The translations under genes and the position numbers were made by a program. Below the pieces are notes generated by a model. That model worked only from the letters and a program-made list of their open reading frames with translations, did not search any database and was not told where the DNA came from. Positions 37,259 to 47,750 of a DNA stretch of 64,000 nt are shown here, in pieces. Every line of letters starts with the position of its first letter. The stretch's first letter is position 1. Source of the DNA: Verrucomicrobiota bacterium (GTDB lineage Bacteria; Verrucomicrobiota; Verrucomicrobiia; Verrucomicrobiales; DEV007); assembly GCA_030625775.1 (NCBI GenBank), contig DAOUQC010000004.1:1-64000 (forward strand), read 5' to 3'.

Positions 37259-38425
37259 TTAATGTGCAAGACAGAACTCTTCGAAGCGGTCAAGGCCAGT
37301 CTTAATGACATCCAGCCCGGTTGCGTAACTCAAGCGCAGGGACGCCTCGAAACCGAAAGCTTCTCCCGGAACTGCTGCCACCTGGTAGCGGCTGAGTAGT
37401 TTCTCTGTCAGATTCATCGAAGTCAGCCCAATCGCCTCCGTGCCAACGAGAAAGTAAAAGGCACCTTCGGGCTCAACCACAGTCACATTGTTGATTTTCT
37501 GCAAGCGACTCATCATGTACTGACGGCGCATGTCGTATTCTTCAACCATATCCTTCACAAAGGACTGGTCGCCTGTCAAAGCAGCCAGAGCACCATACTG
37601 GGCAAAAGAAGTTGGATTGGAAGTCGTATGACTTTGAATCGTGGCAATCGCATTGGCGATGTCGTAGGGAGCGGCAATGTAACCAATTCTCCATCCTGTC
37701 ATCGAATACACTTTGCTGAATCCGTTAACCGTAATTGTCAGTTTTTTGATCTCATCGCTGATCGAAGCCATGCTCACATGTTTCTTCTCGTTGTAGACAA
37801 GTTTTTCATAGATCTCATCCGACAAGATCAGGATATCCTCAGTCAAGGCCACTTCAGCCAGAGCCTCCAGCTCTTCCCGACTGTAGACGGCCCCAGTCGG
37901 ATTATTCGGTGAATTGAGAATCAGCATTTTAGTGCGCCCACTGATCGCACCTTCAAACTCTTCCGGTGTCAATTTCCAACCATTCTCTGCTTTGGTTTGA
38001 ACCACATAAGGCTCAGCACCGGCAATTTTCACCATTTCCGGATAACTGGTCCAATAGGGTGCGGGAATGATCACTTCATCACCGGGCTCACAACAGGCTT
38101 GTATCGCAAGAAAACAGGAATGTTTGGCACCACAATTCACTACGACTTGTTTCGGTTTGTACTCAAGATCATTTTCGAGTAACAGCTTTTCTGCAATGCC
38201 CTCGCGCAATTCCATGATGCCGGAACTTGGCGTGTATTTGGTTTTACCGTCGCGCAAAGCCTGGATAGCAGCCTCCTTGATGAAGTCCGGCGTATCAAAA
38301 TCCGGCTCACCTGCTCCAAAGCTGCACACATCCACCCCTTCAGCTTTCAGCTTATTTGCTTCGCTGGTTATTGCTAGAGTGACTGAAGGACTGAGTTCCG
38401 CGATATTTGAGGCTATAAAATCCAT
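37259..38425 (-). CDS. Class I/II pyridoxal-phosphate aminotransferase, aspartate type
   Basis: A 388-residue PLP-dependent aminotransferase, most like bacterial aspartate (I-gamma) aminotransferases. Motifs: GEPDFDTPDFIKEAA, GAKHS, NSPNNPTGAVY, LSDEIYEKLVY and the PLP-Lys motif NGFSKVYSMTGWRIGY. R in the C-terminal LRLSYATG is expected to bind the substrate carboxylate. The ATG at 38425 was chosen; the frame is open to 38464. Likely interconverts aspartate and oxaloacetate, possibly also prephenate. Shares its terminator with clpP. Confidence 0.92.
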   Translation of the reverse strand: MDFIASNIAELSPSVTLAITSEANKLKAEGVDVCSFGAGEPDFDTPDFIKEAAIQALRDGKTKYTPSSGIMELREGIAEKLLLENDLEYKPKQVVVNCGAKHSCFLAIQACCEPGDEVIIPAPYWTSYPEMVKIAGAEPYVVQTKAENGWKLTPEEFEGAISGRTKMLILNSPNNPTGAVYSREELEALAEVALTEDILILSDEIYEKLVYNEKKHVSMASISDEIKKLTITVNGFSKVYSMTGWRIGYIAAPYDIANAIATIQSHTTSNPTSFAQYGALAALTGDQSFVKDMVEEYDMRRQYMMSRLQKINNVTVVEPEGAFYFLVGTEAIGLTSMNLTEKLLSRYQVAAVPGEAFGFEASLRLSYATGLDVIKTGLDRFEEFCLAH

Positions 38426-38597
38426 GGTTATGATCGGTAAAATGCTGGCACCCCGCCCTTCCAAGGATCAAGCAGCACTTATGGCATTCCCTGAATATGC
38501 GGTCTGCTTGTGATAACCGAAAACACTCCGGATTCAAGCTAAATCGGTCGCCGTTTGAAGATCTGCTTGTTTTTTTGCTTGAAGACAATTACGCAAA

Positions 38598-39644
38598 TCA
38601 CCGCTTTCTAGGAAAGATTTTCCTTAAAACACCGCTTGAGGATTTATCCGTCACAACCGGTTCGGTTTTACTGTCATTTTTGTAACGAAGAATGCCGTGT
38701 TTATTGAGGTTTGAAATCAAGCTTTCAAGGTTTTTTTTGAGCTCACTGTCAGATATCAGAGCAGCCGTGGTACCATCTCCTTCCGTGATTTCATCGATCG
38801 CCACTCCTGCTTTATCAATTGCTGCACTGGCTTTTACCAATGTCTCTTTCAGCTCTGTTACCGTCGGTTCCAGTTTTTCCATTGCTGGCTCGGCCTTTTT
38901 AATCACTTCTTTTGCGGTATCCAATGTCTCACCGGCTTTCGTAAACGCCGTTTTCGCTTCTTCTGCCGCTTCTTTGCCCTTATCAAAGAGCGGCTCGAGT
39001 TTTGTGCTGGCTGTCTTGAAATTATCTGCACTTTCTTTCAAACCCGCCAACATCTCCTTGATATTCGCCAGATTTTCATCACTGAGCGCCCCCTCCTCAA
39101 TTTTTTTCAGTGTTTTATCCAAACTCTGTACTGCCTGACGAATATCCACCATCATCAATTTTGCCTGGTCAGACAGCTCTCCGGCTTCTGCCTGAATTTC
39201 ATCCAGACCTGCTGCAGGGTCCCCCTTGATTTCTGCATCCGGCTCAAAATACTTCCCACTGGGCTTTTGGGGGCTCTTAATGCGAACGTAAAGATCTCCC
39301 ATCAAACCACTTGAAGCAATGATGAATCGAGACCCCGCTGGAATTTTTTTATTATCGTGAATCTCCAACTGAACCTTGACCCCTGTGTAGTCTTCGTTGA
39401 GTTGGGGAGCGTCCCCAACCACACCTACTTTAGCTCCGCCGAGTCTCACCGGGGCACCACGAAGAAGATTGCCCGCATCCGGATAAGTGACATACAAATA
39501 ATAGGTCTCCTTCAAACTATCACTGAATTTTCCAAACTGGATGACCAAAGCTCCCATGATCGCCAATCCCATAAAAACAAACAAGCCAACCCACAAATCG
39601 GTGCGTTGTTTGCGAATGGCTGACTGGTCGTAGGAATTGCTCAT
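38598..39644 (-). CDS. mlaD: MlaD-like MCE-domain lipid transport protein
   Basis: A 348-residue protein with an N-terminal membrane helix (WVGLFVFMGLAIMGALVIQFG), one MCE domain (YVTYPDAGNLLRGAPVRLGGAKVGVVG; VKVQLEIHDNKKIPAGSRFIIASSGLMGD) and a long helical C-terminal part with Lys/Glu heptad-like repeats. It binds lipid and forms a ring on the inner membrane face in characterised Mla systems. It is the third gene of an mlaE-mlaF-mlaD set on the minus strand. mlaC and mlaB were not seen in the window. Confidence 0.9.
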   Translation of the reverse strand: MSNSYDQSAIRKQRTDLWVGLFVFMGLAIMGALVIQFGKFSDSLKETYYLYVTYPDAGNLLRGAPVRLGGAKVGVVGDAPQLNEDYTGVKVQLEIHDNKKIPAGSRFIIASSGLMGDLYVRIKSPQKPSGKYFEPDAEIKGDPAAGLDEIQAEAGELSDQAKLMMVDIRQAVQSLDKTLKKIEEGALSDENLANIKEMLAGLKESADNFKTASTKLEPLFDKGKEAAEEAKTAFTKAGETLDTAKEVIKKAEPAMEKLEPTVTELKETLVKASAAIDKAGVAIDEITEGDGTTAALISDSELKKNLESLISNLNKHGILRYKNDSKTEPVVTDKSSSGVLRKIFPRKR

Positions 39645-39717
39645 CTGATTTAGTTTATCAATTTACATCTCAGGGCCATCTCGGCAAGCTCTCCGATAGA
39701 ACACTAAACAAGTGCCC

Positions 39718-40542
39718 TCAATCTTCATCTTCAATCTGTCTGCCCTCCACAAAACTCCTCACAAAGCGGTCTTTGCTATTACGCAGTTCCTGCGGTGTCC
39801 CAAGAAAATAGATCTTGCCCTCACGAAGATAAGCCACGCGGTCTGCAATCCGAAACACACTGTCCATATCGTGGGTCACCACCAATGACGTCACGCACAA
39901 TTCTTTCTGCATCCTGCGAATCAGACGGTCAATACTTTCCGACACCACAGGATCGAGCCCGGAAGTCGGTTCATCGTAGAGAATGCACTGTGGTTCAGCA
40001 ATAATCGCCCGTGCCAGAGCCACCCGCTTACGCATGCCCCCGGAAATATTGATCGGCATCTTGGCCATATGAGCTGCTAATTCCACCTTGTCCAAAGCCT
40101 GTCCCACCCGTTCCAAAAGAACAGTCCGATCCTTAACTCCGGCTTCCATCAGCGGAAAGGCCACATTCTCTGCTACCGTCATCGAATCGAACAAAGCTCC
40201 ATCCTGAAACAAAATCCCCACCTTGTGGCGCACAGCGCGCAATTGCCTTTCCTTTAAGCCCACCACCTCCTTGCCTTCGACAACAATACTGCCCGAATCG
40301 GGTTTCATCAAACCTATCAAATGTTTCAAAAAAACACTCTTTCCCTCACCACTGCGGCCGATGACCACCATCGTTTCCCCCCGACGTATATTCAGATCCA
40401 CCCCACGAAGAATTTTCTGCTCTCCAATGCTTTTCCTAAGATTTAAGACCTTGAAAAAATTCTTGGTTCCAGCTGCATCGCCACATGGCCCAGCTTCACG
40501 ACGGGATTGACCATCAGAGTGGTTTGAATTTTTATCACTCAT
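39718..40542 (-). CDS. mlaF: ABC transporter ATPase, MlaF-like
   Basis: ATPase of the phospholipid transport system; 274 residues. Walker A GRSGEGKSVF, Q-loop ILFQDGALF, ABC signature ISGGMRKRVALARAI (the MlaF/Ttg2A form SGGM), Walker B CILYDEPTSGLDP and the H-loop VTHDM are visible. The N-terminal tail is polar and longer than usual. The ATG at 40542 lies just after the mlaE stop codon. Confidence 0.94.
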   Translation of the reverse strand: MSDKNSNHSDGQSRREAGPCGDAAGTKNFFKVLNLRKSIGEQKILRGVDLNIRRGETMVVIGRSGEGKSVFLKHLIGLMKPDSGSIVVEGKEVVGLKERQLRAVRHKVGILFQDGALFDSMTVAENVAFPLMEAGVKDRTVLLERVGQALDKVELAAHMAKMPINISGGMRKRVALARAIIAEPQCILYDEPTSGLDPVVSESIDRLIRRMQKELCVTSLVVTHDMDSVFRIADRVAYLREGKIYFLGTPQELRNSKDRFVRSFVEGRQIEDED

Positions 40543-40547
40543 TTTTA

Positions 40548-41342
40548 TCAACTGCTTCCCAGTGGCGACATGTAATTCAAAATCAAACTGAGGAAAAAAT
40601 TGAAAATCAAAAGCACCAGCGATGATACTACCACTGCGGCGGTGGTTCCTTTGCCAACACCCACTGCACCATTGTTGGCAGTCAAACCCTCATGACAAGC
40701 AATCATCACAATCACAATACTGAACACAAAACCCTTGATCATCCCAATCGAAATATCGATCAAGGCGGTGTGCTCTATCACATGATTCAAGTACCACGCT
40801 CCCGGCACCTTGAATCCATACACCACGATAATATGCGAAGCCACCATACCAAAACCGATGGCCTCTGCCACTAACAGTGGCATGGACACCATGATGGCAA
40901 TCGTACGTGGAATCACCAGGTAGTCGATGGGATGAACTCCCATGGCACGTAAAGCATCGATTTGCTCGGTTACTTTCATCGTGCCAATCTCCGCTGCCAT
41001 GGAGGCACCTACTCGCCCCGCAACCATCAGCCCCGTCAAAACCGGCCCCAATTCCCGGCACATTGAAATTGATACCACCGCACCCACTGCCGACTCCATG
41101 CCGAACTCACTGAATTTAAAATAACTCTGTGCCGCAAAAACCGCTCCGGTAAATGCTCCTGTCACAATGACCACCAGCTGGGAACCAAAGCCAATCGCCA
41201 CTATCTGCTGCCCCACCAACTGCCAGCGGACCTTGCCCAAAAAAAAGGCCTTTAGCGTTTCCAGCATCAGCTGGGCAATTTCGCCCTGATACCGTAAAAA
41301 ACGGGTCACCAGGGATCCTGTCATTTCAATTAGCCTGACCAT
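40548..41342 (-). CDS. mlaE: ABC transporter permease, MlaE-like
   Basis: Integral membrane permease of 264 residues of the MlaE family. Typical segments: IVAIGFGSQLVVIVTGAFTGAVFAAQ, MCRELGPVLTGLMVAGRVGASMAAEIGTMKVTEQIDAL, RAMGVHPIDYLVIPR, and GVGKGTTAAVVVSSLVLLIFNFFL. The ATG at 41342 was preferred to a GTG at 41351. The permease acts with mlaF and mlaD to move phospholipids between inner and outer membrane, maintaining outer-membrane asymmetry (family knowledge). Confidence 0.94.
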   Translation of the reverse strand: MVRLIEMTGSLVTRFLRYQGEIAQLMLETLKAFFLGKVRWQLVGQQIVAIGFGSQLVVIVTGAFTGAVFAAQSYFKFSEFGMESAVGAVVSISMCRELGPVLTGLMVAGRVGASMAAEIGTMKVTEQIDALRAMGVHPIDYLVIPRTIAIMVSMPLLVAEAIGFGMVASHIIVVYGFKVPGAWYLNHVIEHTALIDISIGMIKGFVFSIVIVMIACHEGLTANNGAVGVGKGTTAAVVVSSLVLLIFNFFLSLILNYMSPLGSS

Positions 41343-41568
41343 TTCCAACACCTACTGTCCTCAGACTACTTTTGTCGCCAGGATCACGCAGAGCTGACAG
41401 AATAGCGTTTGGCATTCATTTCGCAAAGTTAAAGATATCTTTTCCCATAGCAAAAACATCCGACACTCTGCTTTATCATTATTAAAACGACAATCGAGCT
41501 TTCTCTGTTTGTTCGCGCTTTACAAAGCCACTTGGCAATGCGAATAACTTGTTCAATTTTTAGGCATT

Positions 41569-44500
41569 ATGCCTCGCGACGAATCGATTAAAAAAATACT
41601 TCTTATCGGGTCCGGACCTATTGTCATCGGACAAGGTTGCGAATTTGACTACTCCGGTGTCCAGGCTTGCAAGGCGCTACAGGAAGAAGGCTACACGGTA
41701 GTGCTGGTCAATTCGAACCCGGCAACCATCATGACCGACCCGGAATTCGCCGCCCGGACCTACATTGAACCCATCACCCCGGAGATGATCAAAAAGATCA
41801 TCGATGTTGAAAAGCCGGATGCTCTATTGCCAACCCTGGGAGGACAGACCGCACTCAATGCCGCCATGGATCTGGTGCGCGAAGGTTTTCTCGAAAAAAA
41901 TGGTGTCCGCCTGATCGGAGCCAATGCCGAAGCCATTGAAAAAGGCGAAGACCGGCTGTTGTTCAAGGAAGCCATGCTCAAAATAGGCCTGGATCTGCCA
42001 CAATCCGGTGTTGCCCACAAGATGTCTGAAGCCAATGTCATCGCCCTCGAAATCGGCAAATTCCCGATGATCATCCGCCCGGCCTATACGCTTGGGGGAG
42101 CCGGTGGTGGCATTGCCTACAATCGTGAGGAATTCGAAGAAATCGTTACCCGGGGCATTGACCTCTCACCCGTCAGCGAGGTTTTGATCGAAGAATCACT
42201 GCTCGGTTGGAAAGAATTTGAGATTGAGGTCATGCGTGACTGTAACGACAATTGTGTGGTTATTTGTTCGATAGAGAACCTCGATCCCATGGGGGTTCAT
42301 ACTGGTGATTCCATCACGGTAGCTCCCATCCAGACGCTCACGGATCGTGAATACCAGATCATGCGCGATGCCTCCTTTGCCTGTATCAGGGAAATCGGCG
42401 TGGAAACCGGAGGTTCCAATATTCAATTTGCCGTCGAGCCCAATACCGGGCGCATGATTATCATCGAGATGAACCCGCGGGTATCCCGCTCGTCCGCTCT
42501 CGCATCTAAAGCCACTGGATTCCCAATCGCCAAGATTGCAGCCAAACTGGCGGTCGGTTACACTCTCGATGAACTTCGCAATGATATCACTCGCGAGACA
42601 CCTGCCAGTTTTGAGCCCACTATCGATTATTGTGTGGTGAAACTTCCGCGTTTCACTTTTGAAAAGTTTCCTGACGCCGATTGCACCCTGACAACCCAGA
42701 TGAAAAGTGTCGGAGAAGCCATGGCCATCGGCCGGACATTCAAAGAAGCGATGCAAAAAGCCCTACGCTCACTGGAAATCGGGCGCTTCGGTTTCGGGGC
42801 CGATGGCAAGGATGCCAAAAATCTAGACAAGGACGCCATAACCGCCAAGCTCACTGTGCCAAACGAGCATCGTATCTTTTACCTACGACTCGCCTTTGAT
42901 GCGGGTTTTAGTATCGATGAAATTTTCGAACTGACCAAAATCGACTGCTGGTTTCTGGGACATCTGCAACAGATTTGTCTGGCAGACGCAGAATTCGAAG
43001 GCCGGGAGCTTGAAACTGTGGACTTCAAAAAGGCCAAAAAACTTGGTTACTCTGATCCACAACTCGCCTTTTTGACTCAACGCACAGCAGATGAAGTTCG
43101 AACTGCCCGTAAAGCGGCTGGTGTGATTCCCACCTATCGCCTGGTCGACACCTGTGCCGCAGAATTTGAAGCTTATACCCCCTATTATTATTCGACCTAT
43201 GGTGACGAAAATGAATCCCGGGGCGGTGACAAACGACGGGTGATGATTCTCGGAGGGGGGCCTAATCGAATCGGACAGGGCATAGAATTCGACTACTGCT
43301 GTGTACACGCTTCCTTTGCTCTCAAAAAACAGGGTTTTGAGACTATCATGGTCAACTCTAACCCGGAAACGGTTTCTACTGACTACGATACCAGTGACAA
43401 ACTTTATTTCGAGCCGCTCACCCTGGAAGATGTGCTCAATATTTACGAACAAGAAGATTGCTGGGGAGTTATCGTCCAGTTTGGTGGCCAGACACCACTC
43501 AACTTAGCCGCCGACCTCAAACGGCACGGAGCCAATATCATCGGCACTTCCCCGGAGAGCATCGAGTTGGCAGAGGACCGTAAACATTTCAGTGCCCTGC
43601 TTGATAAGCTGAAACTGCAACAGGCACCTGCCGGTACAGCGACCTCCGAAAGCGAAGCTATTGTTGTGGCTCAAAAAATCGGCTACCCGGTTTTGGTCCG
43701 GCCGTCTTTTGTCCTGGGTGGTCGAGCCATGATGATCGTACACAACGACGATGAATTAGAGCATTACATGCGCACTGCTGTTGAAGCCAGCCCTGAGCGG
43801 CCGGTACTCGTTGATCGTTTTCTTGAGGATGCTACTGAAATTGATGTCGACTGTATCTCTGACGGCGAAACCTCGGTCATTGGGGCCATCATGGAGCACA
43901 TCGAACAAGCCGGCATCCATAGCGGTGACAGTGCCTGTGTCATCCCACCATTCTCAATTGACGAAGAGATGAAGGGTAAGATTTTCAAGGCCACCAAAGC
44001 CCTGGCTAAAGAATTGAAAGTTCTAGGATTGATGAACATCCAATTCGCTGTCAAAGACAAGGAACTCTATGTCATCGAAGTCAACCCACGCGCCTCGCGC
44101 ACGGTTCCTTTTGTCAGTAAGGCGCTTGGCATTCCCCTGGCAAAATATGCCGCGAGAGTCATGGCCGGAGAGACTCTAGCGGAAATTGGCTTCACCGAAG
44201 AAATTTACCCCCCTCACTATTCTGTGAAAGAGGCTGTGTTTCCATTCAGCAAATTTCCAGGCATTGATATTGTTCTCGGCCCTGAGATGAAATCCACCGG
44301 TGAAGTGATGGGAATCGATACTGATTTTGGAATCGCTTACGCCAAATCACAAATGGCGGCCTCTTCCTCTTTGCCCCTCGAAGGCAACATTTTTGTTAGT
44401 GTGAAAAATGCTGATAAACCCGGCATAATCGACATTGTAAGAGACTTTGTTGCAGCTGGATTTTCCATCTACTCAACTTCGGGAACTGCGGCGGCTCTCA

Positions 44501-44778
44501 CTGAATCAGGAATTCCCGTAAAAAAATTATTCAAACTCTCCGAAGGCCGACCCAATGTCTTGGATATGATCAAAAACGACGAGATTGTATTCATTATCAA
44601 TACCCCGAGCGGTCGGGTTCCCAGACAGGATGAGGTGCGTATCCGCAGTGGGGCAATTACCCATCGAATTCCTATCATGACCACCTTGAGAGGGGCCAGG
44701 GCCAGTATCACCGCCATACGTTCTGTCCAGAAAAATGGTGTGGGTGTAACTGCACTTCAAGATCATCACCAGATGTAA
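41569..44778 (+). CDS. carB: Carbamoyl-phosphate synthase large subunit
   Basis: 1069-residue ammonia-using subunit of carbamoyl-phosphate synthase, feeding pyrimidine and arginine synthesis. Two ATP-grasp halves are visible: the first with [47 protein letters not shown]; the second with [49 protein letters not shown]-terminal MGS-like allosteric domain follows (residues about 930-1069). The start at 41569 is directly upstream of the conserved N terminus. carA is not in the window. Confidence 0.98.
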   Translation: MPRDESIKKILLIGSGPIVIGQGCEFDYSGVQACKALQEEGYTVVLVNSNPATIMTDPEFAARTYIEPITPEMIKKIIDVEKPDALLPTLGGQTALNAAMDLVREGFLEKNGVRLIGANAEAIEKGEDRLLFKEAMLKIGLDLPQSGVAHKMSEANVIALEIGKFPMIIRPAYTLGGAGGGIAYNREEFEEIVTRGIDLSPVSEVLIEESLLGWKEFEIEVMRDCNDNCVVICSIENLDPMGVHTGDSITVAPIQTLTDREYQIMRDASFACIREIGVETGGSNIQFAVEPNTGRMIIIEMNPRVSRSSALASKATGFPIAKIAAKLAVGYTLDELRNDITRETPASFEPTIDYCVVKLPRFTFEKFPDADCTLTTQMKSVGEAMAIGRTFKEAMQKALRSLEIGRFGFGADGKDAKNLDKDAITAKLTVPNEHRIFYLRLAFDAGFSIDEIFELTKIDCWFLGHLQQICLADAEFEGRELETVDFKKAKKLGYSDPQLAFLTQRTADEVRTARKAAGVIPTYRLVDTCAAEFEAYTPYYYSTYGDENESRGGDKRRVMILGGGPNRIGQGIEFDYCCVHASFALKKQGFETIMVNSNPETVSTDYDTSDKLYFEPLTLEDVLNIYEQEDCWGVIVQFGGQTPLNLAADLKRHGANIIGTSPESIELAEDRKHFSALLDKLKLQQAPAGTATSESEAIVVAQKIGYPVLVRPSFVLGGRAMMIVHNDDELEHYMRTAVEASPERPVLVDRFLEDATEIDVDCISDGETSVIGAIMEHIEQAGIHSGDSACVIPPFSIDEEMKGKIFKATKALAKELKVLGLMNIQFAVKDKELYVIEVNPRASRTVPFVSKALGIPLAKYAARVMAGETLAEIGFTEEIYPPHYSVKEAVFPFSKFPGIDIVLGPEMKSTGEVMGIDTDFGIAYAKSQMAASSSLPLEGNIFVSVKNADKPGIIDIVRDFVAAGFSIYSTSGTAAALTESGIPVKKLFKLSEGRPNVLDMIKNDEIVFIINTPSGRVPRQDEVRIRSGAITHRIPIMTTLRGARASITAIRSVQKNGVGVTALQDHHQM

Positions 44779-44820
44779 CTTTGCTATTTGCCCCTCAGCA
44801 TTAAGCACCCGCGCGAAAGG

Positions 44821-45363
44821 CTAACGGTAAATATCAATCGAATTGTGAATCGATCCGTCCGGCATCATGACATGGGCCCCTTTGAGGTGAAAATTGCCTC
44901 GCTCCAGTAACCAGGGTTGGTTCCCCCATCTGTACGGCGTGTGGTGATGGGCATCAAATTGAGTGGGCAAATACGAGCCGTTGTATTCATCCTTGGATTC
45001 TTTTTGTACTTTATCGGAAGGACATAGCCAGAACGATTCCCCTCCACCGTACGGCTCCATGGTTAAAATCCACCACTTCCAGAAGTCCGTTTCTTCCGGT
45101 GATTCAAAAATCCCACCTGGCATTTGTGGCCAACGTTTTTGATCTGCCATGTAATTATCAAAGGCCGTGTGAAGCACCCGCATCTGCGAGATGCAAACTA
45201 CTTTCTCTGCGCGGCGCCTTTGTGCTTTGTAGCTTGGCACAGCCAAAGTCACCAGAATGGCAATGACGACCATCACTACCAAAATCTCGATCAAGGTGAA
45301 GCCCTTGGAAGCACACGAAAAATGCTGCCTTTGCTGTTGGGGCTGATCTTGGATAATTCTCAT
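44821..45363 (-). CDS. Type II secretion / type IV pilus pseudopilin-like protein
   Basis: A 180-residue pseudopilin with a prepilin peptidase site KGFTLIEILVVM (cleavage before Phe) after a 19-residue basic/Gln-rich leader. The C-terminal domain is rich in Trp and Tyr (FWKWWILTMEPYGGGESFWLCPSD, PYRWGNQPWLLERGN) and differs from GspG; verrucomicrobial genomes commonly encode many such orphan pseudopilins. The ATG at 45363 was preferred to an upstream GTG-region start. It lies downstream of an unknown secreted protein. Confidence 0.88.
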   Translation of the reverse strand: MRIIQDQPQQQRQHFSCASKGFTLIEILVVMVVIAILVTLAVPSYKAQRRRAEKVVCISQMRVLHTAFDNYMADQKRWPQMPGGIFESPEETDFWKWWILTMEPYGGGESFWLCPSDKVQKESKDEYNGSYLPTQFDAHHHTPYRWGNQPWLLERGNFHLKGAHVMMPDGSIHNSIDIYR

Positions 45364-45464
45364 CCAAACTTGAAACGCTAGGGCATTATACAAAGCGACC
45401 CAGTAGTTTGTCACAACCACTGGGCCCTTAAATTCTTAGCAAAGAATGCTCTGTTTTTTCAGAA

Positions 45465-46304
45465 CTAAGGCAATACAACCGTCGAAACTTGAGATCCCAT
45501 GACCTTGAAATGTCGTTTATGACCCACTTGTTCAAAGTTTGAATCTTCCCCGCCGGTTGAGGTAATGCTTTCAGAAATTGCACTTCCCGATGGAATTGTA
45601 ACCCCGGTAAAGGTAAAACTTCTAGTAAGGATGTCGGGAACACCGCTGAAGGAAATCGTCCCACTTCCACTGAAACGCCTTCCGGCACCGTCTTTTATTT
45701 TTGCAGTGAAGGCGGAGTTGGCAAAACCAATGTTCTGCACTGCCAGTCCTCCCGCCGGAGTAACAATAACCCCCGGCGCAGTTGGAGGAATACCGTTCCC
45801 GGGATCTCCCGGACTTCCTGGAATAACAGTAACGTTCGGCGTAGCATCAGCTCCTGCCGGAGGCCCGGCAAGTGATACTCCGTTGATGTTGCTAGATGCG
45901 CCTGTAAACGCCTGTGAATCGGTATTGGTTGCGGCATTGCCCACTACAGAAACTATCCCGATGGCGGAGTTCACTGTTCCAAAGGCAGGCCCGTAATAAA
46001 CAATACCCCGGTAGTACCAGACATTAGAAGAAGAGGCCCCCAGAATACCGCCACCAAACATGACATTTGACGAGGTGCTATCGGTTGCACTGGTTGAGGT
46101 TACTCCCCCGGTTGACACCCCGTTATTCCTCACTGCCCAGCGATACATTCCTGTTCCATTGGTCATGGTTCCAACAGCTTCGTAAATTCCGTCATCCCCA
46201 CTTTCCAACGGGCTGTTATTGGACCACGGCCCGCCGACCCATGCGTGTGCACTCATACCCGGCATTAATATGATTGCACAAAAGACAGCAAATATTTGTT
46301 TCAT
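45465..46304 (-). CDS. Secreted Gly/Ser/Thr-rich protein of unknown function
   Basis: A 279-residue protein with a signal peptide (MKQIFAVFCAIILMPGMSAHA). The mature region is rich in Gly, Ser, Thr, Val and Asn with short beta-strand-like repeats and few charges (AWVGGPWSNNSPLESGDDGIYEAVGTMTNG; a Pro/Gly-rich segment PGSPGDPGNGIPPTAPG at about 165-182). The end is a beta-rich part with no sorting motif recognised. The mature N-terminal WVGGPWSNNSP pattern looks like a family of exported verrucomicrobial proteins, but I cannot name it. Confidence 0.72.
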   Translation of the reverse strand: MKQIFAVFCAIILMPGMSAHAWVGGPWSNNSPLESGDDGIYEAVGTMTNGTGMYRWAVRNNGVSTGGVTSTSATDSTSSNVMFGGGILGASSSNVWYYRGIVYYGPAFGTVNSAIGIVSVVGNAATNTDSQAFTGASSNINGVSLAGPPAGADATPNVTVIPGSPGDPGNGIPPTAPGVIVTPAGGLAVQNIGFANSAFTAKIKDGAGRRFSGSGTISFSGVPDILTRSFTFTGVTIPSGSAISESITSTGGEDSNFEQVGHKRHFKVMGSQVSTVVLP

Positions 46305-46524
46305 TACAAAAAGTTTTTAATTTTTTTCTCGTGAGTATCCTTTTATACCCACAACGGGGTATTTCACTCCTTTTTTGCGCAACTTGCAAGCATAAAATGC
46401 TCTCAAATAATAAATTTTTTATACACTTTTTAGTTATTTCCGCTTATAACACCATTTCTATCCGCTTTTTATAGCGCGGATCTTGTCTCTGCTGACTCAC
46501 CAACATATCACGATTGCCCATCAA

Positions 46525-47349
46525 ATGAGCTCACCTGATCCAATCATTTCTGTTGCTGATTACCACATGCATACCCCCTTATGCAAACATGCTGAGGGGT
46601 GGCCCGATGAGTATGCCCTTGTAGCAATTGAAAAGAACCTTGCAGAAATCGGTTTTTCCGACCACAACCCAATGGCTGGATATTTTGATGATTGGCGCAT
46701 GGCAGACGATGAATTCCCACAATACCTCGATTTAATCTCTCAGAGCCAGAACAAATTTTCGGACGACATTGATATTTGTCTTGGATTGGAATGTGATTTT
46801 TTGCCCGGGCAGGAGGCTTGGATAGAAAAACTCACCCAGAGGGCCGATTTTGATTATCTGATCGGCAGTGTCCACTATCTCGAGCCAGGCTGGGCTGTCG
46901 ATGACCCTGATCCTAAATGGGCTTCCCGCTGGCAAGGTTCGATCGAGTCTATTTGGCACCAGTATTGGACTTTATATCGACAATGCGCTGCCTCAGGCCT
47001 CTTCGACTTCCTGGCCCATCCCGATTTAGTAAAAAAATTCGGCCATCGTCCAGGAGGTGACTTGCAGCGCTTTTATGAACCCACGATTGAGGTCATTGCT
47101 GCCAACAATATTGCGATTGAAGTCAGCACAGCTGGACTACGTAAGCCTTGTGCAGAGATGTACCCCTCGCAGGATTTCCTTAAACTTGCCAATCAAGCGG
47201 GTATACCCATCGTCATCAGCTCCGATGCTCACCGACCTGAAGAAGTTGGAGCTGATTTCGGTAACGCAATAAAAATGGCTCAAACTGCAGGTTATTGTGA
47301 AACCGCACGGTTCAAAAGACGTGAGCGCAGAATGGAGCCTTTGTTGTGA
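46525..47349 (+). CDS. hisK: PHP-family histidinol-phosphatase
   Basis: A 274-residue PHP metal-dependent phosphatase, likely acting in the second-last step region of histidine synthesis (HisK/HisJ type). Metal ligands are visible in DYHMHTPLCKHA, GFSDHNPM, GLECDFLPG, the IGSVHYLE segment, FDFLAHPDLVKKFG and SSDAHRPEEVG. The ATG at 46525 was preferred to a TTG at 46483. Not near other his genes. Other PHP phosphoesterase roles are possible. Confidence 0.88.
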   Translation: MSSPDPIISVADYHMHTPLCKHAEGWPDEYALVAIEKNLAEIGFSDHNPMAGYFDDWRMADDEFPQYLDLISQSQNKFSDDIDICLGLECDFLPGQEAWIEKLTQRADFDYLIGSVHYLEPGWAVDDPDPKWASRWQGSIESIWHQYWTLYRQCAASGLFDFLAHPDLVKKFGHRPGGDLQRFYEPTIEVIAANNIAIEVSTAGLRKPCAEMYPSQDFLKLANQAGIPIVISSDAHRPEEVGADFGNAIKMAQTAGYCETARFKRRERRMEPLL

Positions 47350-47750
47350 AGCAAAGAAGGGACATTTATCTTCCCTCAGACTTGGAGAACACCAACTGAA
47401 GTTGGTGAAACTTTTATAATTGCCTTTTTGCAGTATGCGCTGCTGCTCACAAATATGGGACCAACGCTCAATGTAAACATGCGAACCCAAACCTGCCCAT
47501 AATCTCTCGGCCAGTGCTCCAAGTACCTGTGAAAATGATGGCTAACAATTGATTGCTTATGCCACATTCAACATTGCACGTATTTTCATATCACCCACTG
47601 TGACCTTACTTTTTTATAATTAAAGCGGAGAATGACAGAAACGGAGTTCTGTCCCACGTTCTGTCCCACCTCCAATCCCACGTTGTATCCCTCCTAACCC
47701 CTGCTTACTGCCTCAAATCTGCGAGCCCATATTTCAAGTAGGACCGCAGA
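47350..47750. other. 401-bp intergenic region without an intact gene
   Basis: Lies between the convergent histidinol phosphatase and HAD genes. Contains a tandem 12-bp repeat (47646-47693, listed separately). A minus-strand frame at 47376-47567 has a stretch (HWPRDYGQVWV ... VGPIF) faintly like a nuclease motif, but it lacks context to support a pseudogene call. Confidence 0.4.
47646..47693. repeat. Tandem 12-bp repeat, four units
   Basis: GTTCTGTCCCAC occurs twice exactly (47646-47657, 47658-47669) followed by two degenerate units (CTCCAATCCCAC and GTTGTATCCCTC). It may be a short interspersed repeat or the edge of a mobile element. Confidence 0.6.

Noticed and set aside
47376-47567. Minus-strand frame with HWPRDYGQVWV and VGPIF, faintly like a nuclease or phosphodiesterase domain.
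   Set aside because: No further motif follows in any frame, and the likeness rests on a few residues, so a pseudogene cannot be supported.
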